DNA from: an uncultured Candidatus Saccharibacteria bacterium | Lineage (GTDB): Bacteria; Patescibacteriota; Saccharimonadia; Saccharimonadales; Saccharimonadaceae | Direction of reading: 5' to 3' | Length of the DNA stretch: 64,000 nucleotides | Assembly: GCA_947304395.1 (NCBI GenBank) | Contig: CAMZBA010000006.1 | Span: forward strand, 1 to 64,000 | Part shown: piece by piece, positions 57,188 to 64,000 of the stretch | How positions within the stretch are numbered: the stretch's first letter is position 1 | Layout: each line of letters begins with the position of its first letter | Made by a program: the position numbers and the translations under genes | Notes under the pieces: model-generated | What the model was told of the DNA's origin: nothing | Database searches by the model: none | The model's input: the letters and a program-made list of their open reading frames with translations, nothing else

Positions 57188-57994
57188 TTATTTTAGTAGC
57201 TCAAAGATAATTACAAGCGTCGCAATTATCACGCGATACCAACCAAAGGCTTCGAGCGAGCCGTCTTTTTTAAGAAACTTCATGACGAATTTAATTGCAA
57301 TGAGGCCCGATATGAATGCGATGATGTTTGCGAATAATAACATACCCCAGTTTTCGGCAATATACACACGAGAAGAGCTACTTAGTAAACTTTTTACTAC
57401 TACGCCCGTCATTACTACGATACTGACCAAGAATGAATAGTCGGCAGCGGATTTATTATCCATTCCGGCTACGCGGCCTGCCAAAATGGTCGTACCAGAA
57501 CGCGAAGTGCCCGGAATCAACGCAAAACATTGAGCGATACCGATTCCAATAGCCTTCTTTGGCGTGAGTTCTTTTTCGCTTTTAATCTTTTTGCACTTTG
57601 GTAAGCGTTTTACATTAATCATCAAAATACCAACTACCGCCATCATAACAGCAATTACGGACAAATTCGAGAAGAATGGACTACTATCAATCAAATCATT
57701 GAGCAACAATGCGGCGACCACCACCGGGATGCAGGTCAAGATTATGTTTAGCGCAAACTTGAAATCATGTTCAATAAAAATCTCTTTGAGAATCTCCATG
57801 ATACGTTTGCGATAATAAATCAACAAAACTAGCAAAGTGCCAACATTGATAAATTCTAGAAATAAATGAAAACTTTCTGGGTTGCCGCTGAGAATTTCGC
57901 GCATTATTTCGAGGTGCCCAGAACTTGATACTGGAATAAATTCCGCCAACCCTTGCGTCAAGCCGAGCCAGAATGCCTGCCATGCTTCCATCAT
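57188..57994 (-). CDS. uppP: Undecaprenyl-diphosphatase
   Basis: GLTQGLAEFIPVSSSGHLEI, ALIPGTSRSGTTILAGRVAG. Confidence 0.95.
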   Translation of the reverse strand: MMEAWQAFWLGLTQGLAEFIPVSSSGHLEIMREILSGNPESFHLFLEFINVGTLLVLLIYYRKRIMEILKEIFIEHDFKFALNIILTCIPVVVAALLLNDLIDSSPFFSNLSVIAVMMAVVGILMINVKRLPKCKKIKSEKELTPKKAIGIGIAQCFALIPGTSRSGTTILAGRVAGMDNKSAADYSFLVSIVVMTGVVVKSLLSSSSRVYIAENWGMLLFANIIAFISGLIAIKFVMKFLKKDGSLEAFGWYRVIIATLVIIFELLK

Positions 57995-59052
57995 TTTGCT
58001 TCATACCTCCCTGTGTGTTTTTTGTTGTCGTAAATCATCGTTGGAATACCCTTTGCGTGGATATTATTTGTCACGATATTATTATTCTTTTCAATGATTT
58101 CGCTAATCGAATCAGCCGTGATGCGCTCGGATATTTCACTAATTGCCTTATCGTCGAGACCGAATTCTTTTAGCCATTTCTTGAGTTCGTCGCGCGCTTC
58201 TTCGTTGTTATAAAAATCATTAAATACGTCGAGCCAAGCGCGTTTCTCAGAATCTTTTTCAGTATAAATACGTTTGATGATTTTGAATGCAATAGAATCC
58301 GTCGTGGTATTTTGCTCGCGCTCGTTGACGGCATAGATATAACGAACAATCAAATCAGAATTTGTGAATTTGAAATTACCATCATTGTCCTGAATTGGAA
58401 AAGCAACCAGTTTAACGCTATAGTTTTCAAAGAAGCCGCTGTTTAGCTGTGCCTGGAACGAATTTTTGCACACAATACAGCCCGGATCGAAGAAATCGAT
58501 TGCAGTAGGCTTACCGTCGTTCTTTATTTCTATGCCGACCACATCAAAATTCTCCGTATTCCAATCGCGGAATTTATCCGGGATGGCGCCAAAGATTTCG
58601 CCCCAATCACTAAACCAAAGACCAATGTATTCGATTGGGTTAGTCGCCTCCGTGTTGTTATCAATACTGCACACTTCAGAGCCAAGCGAACAGGATTCCG
58701 CATGTTTTACATTGCAAGTGCCTAGAGAATACAATGCGAGGCCAGCCTTAACTCCCTCCACCAACGACCAAACCGTAATTACGACTACAAGAATTGAAAT
58801 CACTTCGATGGCTGCGGAAACTGGCTTGACCCATTTAGGGTGCCGAATAATTAGTTTGCTAAGGATTGTATTTTTAACGTCGTCACCAAAGCCAGTCTCG
58901 CACTTTTGTAAAGTAACGCGTTTGCCAACGCAACCCCAGGACTTTTTAAGAGTTTTTAAATATTGCTTGCCAACTTTTGGCTTAAATATCGAAATAAAAG
59001 CTACAAAAACGCCGACGATGGCCAGAATAATAAACGCCGCGATACAAACCAT
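57991..59052 (-). CDS. Membrane protein with thioredoxin-fold-like CxxC domain
   Basis: AIDFFDPGCIVCKNSFQAQL; several TM segments; short overlap with uppP. Confidence 0.65.
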   Translation of the reverse strand: MVCIAAFIILAIVGVFVAFISIFKPKVGKQYLKTLKKSWGCVGKRVTLQKCETGFGDDVKNTILSKLIIRHPKWVKPVSAAIEVISILVVVITVWSLVEGVKAGLALYSLGTCNVKHAESCSLGSEVCSIDNNTEATNPIEYIGLWFSDWGEIFGAIPDKFRDWNTENFDVVGIEIKNDGKPTAIDFFDPGCIVCKNSFQAQLNSGFFENYSVKLVAFPIQDNDGNFKFTNSDLIVRYIYAVNEREQNTTTDSIAFKIIKRIYTEKDSEKRAWLDVFNDFYNNEEARDELKKWLKEFGLDDKAISEISERITADSISEIIEKNNNIVTNNIHAKGIPTMIYDNKKHTGRYEAK

Positions 59053-60215
59053 TAACTAAGCATCCTTTCGAATATCTCAATCGTCTTGTCGATATCGCTA
59101 GGACGAATATGATAACCCATCGAAAAGCGGATTAGTGGTGGATAGTGTTTGACGTGATCGAGGTAATAATGAACGCAGAAATAGCCAGTACGAGCCATAA
59201 TGCCTTCGTTAGATAACGCGCCGCCGACCAGATGCGAATCGAGCCCATCAATATAAAAAGACATAGTTGGATTTGGCTCGGTATTGATTAGGTGGACGCG
59301 TTCCTGAGCGCTTAGATAATCAAATAGTCGTTCGTATTGCTTATGAAAGTTTTCTTTATCGGCCTTTGAGAGTTTATTGAGCCATTTGATTGCTTGACCG
59401 AAGGCAACAATTTCACCCCACGCCTGTAGGCCGGATTCGAACTTCGTATAGGCATGATTGGCAGATTCGGCCGACAACTTATAACTTTCCTTTTCGACAT
59501 CGTCTACCATGCCGCCGCCAATAAATGACGTTTCGATTTTCTTAAACAAATCGCGGCGAACAATCATAACGCCGAGTGACGGGCCATACATTTTATGCGC
59601 AGAACTACAAATAGCATCGGCTTCGGTTTTATATAGAATCTCTGGATTGTGCGCCAATGCCTGAGCGGCATCGATAATAATAACGCCTTTTTGCTTGTGC
59701 ACTTTCTTTATAAGCTCGTTTACGTTGCTTAGTTTGCGTCCATCAATATTAGACGCACAGTTCACGACAACTAAAGCTTTCGTAAAGTCATAACATTCCA
59801 CATCTATCGAACCGTCATCTTCACGTACCATAACTTCACGCGGGATATTATGACGCTTTGCGAAGGTCATCGTGGACAGGAAGGGCGAGTTATGCTCAAT
59901 ATCAGAAGTCATAACCTTGTCGAAAAGGCCGTTTTTGAACTGATCGAGCAGAAGATTGATGCCATAAGTGGTATTGAGCGTGAAGGACACGGAGTAATCT
60001 TTCGACTTAAGCTTGAGATACTTAAGCATCAAGGCACGAGTTTCCTCAACTAATTCGTCCGTCTCGCGGCCCCAGGCATATTTGACACGTTCGCCACAAG
60101 AATTATGCTGCGTATAATAACGATTTATCGCATCAATGACGGGACGCGGGCGCAATGATTGACATGCGGAATCTAAATAAACGTCACCCTCAGCTAAATA
60201 ATCAAAATCCTTCAC
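59052..60215 (-). CDS. Cysteine desulfurase-like class V aminotransferase
   Basis: YLDSACQSLRPRPV, IIIDAAQALAHNP, SSAHKMYGPSLG, RTGYFCVHYYL. Confidence 0.87.
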   Translation of the reverse strand: MKDFDYLAEGDVYLDSACQSLRPRPVIDAINRYYTQHNSCGERVKYAWGRETDELVEETRALMLKYLKLKSKDYSVSFTLNTTYGINLLLDQFKNGLFDKVMTSDIEHNSPFLSTMTFAKRHNIPREVMVREDDGSIDVECYDFTKALVVVNCASNIDGRKLSNVNELIKKVHKQKGVIIIDAAQALAHNPEILYKTEADAICSSAHKMYGPSLGVMIVRRDLFKKIETSFIGGGMVDDVEKESYKLSAESANHAYTKFESGLQAWGEIVAFGQAIKWLNKLSKADKENFHKQYERLFDYLSAQERVHLINTEPNPTMSFYIDGLDSHLVGGALSNEGIMARTGYFCVHYYLDHVKHYPPLIRFSMGYHIRPSDIDKTIEIFERMLS

Positions 60216-60343
60216 TCTGCCTCCTTATACTTTTACTAGTATAGCATTTTACTATACATCTTGCTACTGGGGTTTAGTAGTTGAAATATTTCTGAAGATA
60301 TTTTACAGTACAGTTAGACGCAGTTATGGAGGGGGGTGAGAGC

Positions 60344-60856
60344 ATGGTCTGCGTAGTAACCACTGGCAACATTGATGACGTTTTGAATAAGGCATATGAA
60401 ACATTAAATTTTAGCGGAACGGATTTTGTCGTTATCCCGGAGGATGTATACGCATGGTTGCGCTCGCATACTCTCGGCAATGCAAGTCGCGGCAAAATGA
60501 TGCGCTTAGCTTCAAAAGTCATGTTTGGCGGAAGGCGCGATATAGATGACGAGCTAATCGGCACTGTATTCGTCGGCACCACTCGCCAGCACCTTATCTT
60601 TGATAGGGATTTAAGCAACGGCAGAAATGTCGAAGTTGCCTGTTTTAGCGACAGTCACAACGACTGGTCGATTTCGCTGATACCTTTTGAATCGTTAGCT
60701 GGCGAGGCTTACTATCTTGTAGAATCTATTTGCTACAAACACGCCAACGAGAGTTGGCATGAGAGCAAGAGACGCAGTTCCTCCGTGGTAAACTTTTTTA
60801 CAGGTGCATTTTGGGAGGATTGGGGTATCACTGACTCAACCGAAACCTCGACGTAA
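60344..60856 (+). CDS. Hypothetical protein
   Basis: ORF with GGAGGGGGG SD. Confidence 0.6.
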   Translation: MVCVVTTGNIDDVLNKAYETLNFSGTDFVVIPEDVYAWLRSHTLGNASRGKMMRLASKVMFGGRRDIDDELIGTVFVGTTRQHLIFDRDLSNGRNVEVACFSDSHNDWSISLIPFESLAGEAYYLVESICYKHANESWHESKRRSSSVVNFFTGAFWEDWGITDSTETST

Positions 60857-60877
60857 AGTCGAGGTTTTTTATCGCAT

Positions 60878-61729
60878 CTATTCTTCCTGGCTCTTCTTAG
60901 TAAGTCTGCGGATAAGTATCATTGCTATAAATAATCCAACAGTTGAAGCGATGGCGACCGCCACGAAGAGTAGAATATTGTCCAACGTTATCGCGTTGCT
61001 TGGCAGCGGTTTAGGTTTACGACCCGTGCCACCCGTGTCGCTACTGCTCTGATTGTTGTTTTCATTACCATTTTCACATTGACTGCAACCACAGCAAGTT
61101 GGACAATTGCACGGCTGATCGTCTTTGTAGCCCTCAGCGGTAAAAATCCAGTCAACTTCTCCGGCGCGATGCATATATTCATTTCCCAGAGTTTTCGGAA
61201 TATTTAACTCGACCCTCAGCGTAGTACTGGCGCCGTTTACGAATTCGCCCAGTAAAACATTATTTTTGAGACCGTCAAGCTGATCTGGCGATGCGTTATA
61301 GATAAGATTGCCACCATTATAGACGCGCATAGATAGTTGCGATAGAAAATCAGACATTGTAGCTACTGTTTCTCCTTGCGCTACACTATCAGAGAGAGGG
61401 TTGTTAGATTCGTCGTGCGCTTCGGCGCGAAGGTATATTTTTACATAGTCATACTCTGGTGCAGTATTGCGAACTTTTATAGTCTCAGTAAGCTTGTCGC
61501 CCGGCATGACATTCTTGAAGCCATCAAATAAATCCACTTCGCTCCATGTAGTGCCTGGATAGAATACGAAGTTATCCGCGCCACCCTCAAAATAGACAGC
61601 AGAATTCAAAGCGCCAACATTTGGCGTAGCTAGCGTCACGAAAGCTAAACTGAATAGTAAAATGTTTGCGAAAATCTTTCTCATTTTACTCCTCAGGCCA
61701 ACCTTCCGCCTCGTAGACATTATTGCCAT
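60878..61729 (-). CDS. Secreted TasA-locus protein with Cys-rich linker and C-terminal LPxxA-like motif + TM + basic tail
   Basis: CNCPTCCGCSQCENG; KPLPSNAITLDNILLFVAVAIASTVGLFIAMILIRRLTKKSQEE. Confidence 0.65.
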   Translation of the reverse strand: MAIMSTRRKVGLRSKMRKIFANILLFSLAFVTLATPNVGALNSAVYFEGGADNFVFYPGTTWSEVDLFDGFKNVMPGDKLTETIKVRNTAPEYDYVKIYLRAEAHDESNNPLSDSVAQGETVATMSDFLSQLSMRVYNGGNLIYNASPDQLDGLKNNVLLGEFVNGASTTLRVELNIPKTLGNEYMHRAGEVDWIFTAEGYKDDQPCNCPTCCGCSQCENGNENNNQSSSDTGGTGRKPKPLPSNAITLDNILLFVAVAIASTVGLFIAMILIRRLTKKSQEE

Positions 61730-62261
61730 TATTAGCTACCTGTACACCTTGCGCGGTTAATTCTATACTAAACGAAGTGTCCGCATAATCCGCCGATAAG
61801 TCTTTCGACAAAGTCACTTTCGTAAATAATGGCTCTGTAGTCTCGCCGGCTTTTAGCGCGCGATAGTAGTAATAGTATCCATCACTGCCATCCAGCCAGT
61901 TATGCGTATTATAATCTGCGCTGATTGCATTATTTGGCAAGCTAACCGTAGTATTGTCGGCTTTTTTGGCGCTGTTTTTTACTAAAATGCGCACCCAAAC
62001 GTCACCATGGTCAATGTTTTTTACCTGCGGAATTTTGCTATAGGCATCTCCTGGCATGGCATTATTAATATTCGTAAAAGGAATCGGGCGCCCATCAACG
62101 CCAACCTGATTAGTGTTTTCAATTAGGTCTATCGAAACGCCATCAGTTGTAATTACGTTATGGGCGCGATCGGACGTCACGAAGAAAGCAGAAGTACCAC
62201 CAACCACCGTCATAGCGATTGTAACGATTCCAACTAGTAGTAACTTCTGCTTCTTAGACAT
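61686..62261 (-). CDS. SipW-dependent TasA/camelysin-like secreted protein
   Basis: KQKLLLVGIVTIAMTVVGGTSAFFVTSDRAHNVITTDGVSIDLIE. Confidence 0.8.
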   Translation of the reverse strand: MSKKQKLLLVGIVTIAMTVVGGTSAFFVTSDRAHNVITTDGVSIDLIENTNQVGVDGRPIPFTNINNAMPGDAYSKIPQVKNIDHGDVWVRILVKNSAKKADNTTVSLPNNAISADYNTHNWLDGSDGYYYYYRALKAGETTEPLFTKVTLSKDLSADYADTSFSIELTAQGVQVANNGNNVYEAEGWPEE

Positions 62262-62293
62262 GAGTTTATCCTAATTCCGTTTAGTTATTTTTG

Positions 62294-63097
62294 TTACTTA
62301 TCGAACTCAGCAAATGCGGTCGTCGCGTTGGCAAAACCATCGGATTGGATAGCATCGGCTTCAATTAGGACATTAAACTTGCTATCGTTAGTCAAGAAGC
62401 CACGATTCCTCAAGTCGACGATTTGTTCTTGGGTTACATTTTCGCCAAGTTTAATATCTCCCCAGACGTTCCAGAATGTCATTGTGCCCGCCTTAACTGG
62501 GTCGACATAGGTAAACGCATATTGATTATAAATTATGCCATCTTTTTCGAGGTTATTGGTAGTAGCCAAAGTGGTAGCCCCACTAGATATAGCCGTACTC
62601 GTATACATACTATTACCTAAAATACCATTATCGAGCTCTGCGGGAACAAGTACGCGCACGCGAACATAGGCGTCAACACTACCAACATTCTTGACATATG
62701 GAGCTTTCATAACATTTGCGCCCGGCACGAGATTTGCGCCAGCATTAGCTAAATAGTTGCTCTGATATGTTGCCGCATCGCTCTCGATTTGAGCATCAGT
62801 ATAGTATGCACCAGTCCAACCATGAGAATCTTCTGGGGCGGAGCCAGCTGCGCCATTCATCGGGAATACGGACGTATCGTGACTGAGGCGACCGGCCGCG
62901 GTCGCTCCGGCATTCACGCGATGAAATTGCGACTCTAAGAGCTCAATATCAACGTTGCCTATCGTAAAGGTGTTCGTAGCTTTATCGGTATCTGTGAAAT
63001 ACGCCAAAGTACCTGCGCTGAGGACTAGGGCGGCGATGCCGAGAACGCCGGCTACTGCTAAGACTTTTTGCTTTGTCATTGTGTTTTTTCCTTTCAT
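62294..63097 (-). CDS. SipW-dependent TasA/camelysin-like secreted protein
   Basis: KQKVLAVAGVLGIAALVLSAGTLAYFTDTDKATNTFTIGNVDIELLE. Confidence 0.85.
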   Translation of the reverse strand: MKGKNTMTKQKVLAVAGVLGIAALVLSAGTLAYFTDTDKATNTFTIGNVDIELLESQFHRVNAGATAAGRLSHDTSVFPMNGAAGSAPEDSHGWTGAYYTDAQIESDAATYQSNYLANAGANLVPGANVMKAPYVKNVGSVDAYVRVRVLVPAELDNGILGNSMYTSTAISSGATTLATTNNLEKDGIIYNQYAFTYVDPVKAGTMTFWNVWGDIKLGENVTQEQIVDLRNRGFLTNDSKFNVLIEADAIQSDGFANATTAFAEFDK

Positions 63098-63100
63098 TTA

Positions 63101-63787
63101 TTATTTATTATCGAGAAATTGGAATGCTTTGACTGCCGTGTCGAATCCGTATGATTGTACGGCGTCGGCGGCCATTTTTATTACCAATTTACCGTTGCTA
63201 TCTACAAATCCGCTCAGATCTACGTCTTCGCCGATTACGTCTTTCGATAATCCCATGCTCGTAATTGGCGCAACGGAACTTTGCTGCCTTGGCGCGAGTG
63301 GCTCTTTTCGGTAATATGTAACTTCGCGGTAGGATTTTCCTTCAATAGTTACGTCTTTCGAAGCGCGAAGCCACTCAGTATTGTCCTGATTTTCTGCACT
63401 GATACTAACAATGCCTTCCGCTTGCGTAAATGTGACATATTTGTCGTATAGTCCACTTGGAATATACATGCGCATACGCACATAGACGGGCATATTGCCA
63501 GTATTCGATATATATGGATAGAGCGCGACACTCTTGCCGCCAACCAGCATGTTGCTACTTGCACTTAGCCAGTTCTCGTAGCGCTGATTAACGCCTGGCG
63601 CCTCGTCACTATTGTAATATCGAGAAATTGGACTATACCATCGAAAGAATTCGATATCTGTTTTTCCGACAGAGAAGCTGTTGGTCACTTCGCTTGTGTC
63701 AGTAAAATACGATAGCGTAACAGTAGAACCAGTTACCGCCAAGCAGACCGCAGCTAATGCAACGATTAAAACTTTTTGTTTCATCAA
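63101..63787 (-). CDS. SipW-dependent TasA/camelysin-like secreted protein
   Basis: KQKVLIVALAAVCLAVTGSTVTLSYFTDTSEVTNSFSVGKTDIEFFR. Confidence 0.85.
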   Translation of the reverse strand: MMKQKVLIVALAAVCLAVTGSTVTLSYFTDTSEVTNSFSVGKTDIEFFRWYSPISRYYNSDEAPGVNQRYENWLSASSNMLVGGKSVALYPYISNTGNMPVYVRMRMYIPSGLYDKYVTFTQAEGIVSISAENQDNTEWLRASKDVTIEGKSYREVTYYRKEPLAPRQQSSVAPITSMGLSKDVIGEDVDLSGFVDSNGKLVIKMAADAVQSYGFDTAVKAFQFLDNK

Positions 63788-63844
63788 CCTCCTTTCTCCC
63801 TATTAATGTACAATTTTTGAAATAACTCCAGATTGCCTTTTGGG

Positions 63845-64000
63845 CTAGTTTTTCTTTTTGCTCGCAGTTTTCTCCTTTCTTTTATCATAAATAGACGGGT
63901 AGAAGACCACAAACAGCAAGCCGATGGCGGCTACTGTTGCGATATATAAGCCAGGCGGTCGTTGAATATGAAATGCTAAATATCCAAGAAGCGGAATGGT
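63845..64000 (-). CDS. C-terminal end of probable SipW-type signal peptidase I, 5' part beyond window
   Basis: Open frame TIPLLGYLAFHIQRPPGLYIATVAAIGLLFVVFYPSIYDKRKEKTASKKKN to window edge; adjacent to TasA-like genes. Confidence 0.65.
   Translation of the reverse strand, partial: TIPLLGYLAFHIQRPPGLYIATVAAIGLLFVVFYPSIYDKRKEKTASKKKN

Noticed and set aside
1-64000. CRISPR array or cas genes
   Set aside because: No regularly spaced 20-40 bp repeats and no Cas-like motif seen in any listed ORF.
1-64000. Recoded UGA (as in Gracilibacteria/SR1)
   Set aside because: Several ORFs end naturally at TGA (e.g. 953 and 38904) at expected lengths; conserved proteins read through without internal TGA.

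Overview
The window looks like a chromosomal segment from a small-genome bacterium. Gene content and style suggest Patescibacteria/CPR, probably Saccharibacteria-like; this is inference only. Core genes I recognise: secE, nusG, rplK, rplA, rpmG, trxA/trxB, frr, parA/parB, tig, hrcA, grpE, trmD, recG, rsmD, hsp20, lepA, metK, uppP, two FemAB-like ligases, two Mur-ligase-like proteins, and tRNA-Gln, tRNA-Thr and tRNA-Leu. Accessory content: (1) a serine recombinase whose stop codon lies inside a tRNA-Gln gene; (2) a four-gene operon (17.1-21.3 kb) encoding a nicotinamidase-like hydrolase, a vWA protein, a PP2C-like phosphatase and an unusual protein kinase with a zinc-knuckle motif, resembling the TerY-P signalling triad; (3) next to it, a protein combining a sigma70 region-4-like HTH with an RNA polymerase alpha-CTD-like domain; (4) a HEFLH metallopeptidase with a small overlapping partner, inserted between rplK and rplA; (5) a set of isolated ORFan genes with near-consensus promoters; (6) a SipW/TasA-like secreted-fibre locus at the right edge; (7) a SAM-I-like riboswitch before metK whose P1 helix appears to include the start codon; (8) two CIRCE elements overlapping the -35 boxes of the hsp20 and hrcA promoters. 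No CRISPR array or rRNA was seen. All product calls come from reading motifs by eye; no database search was run.
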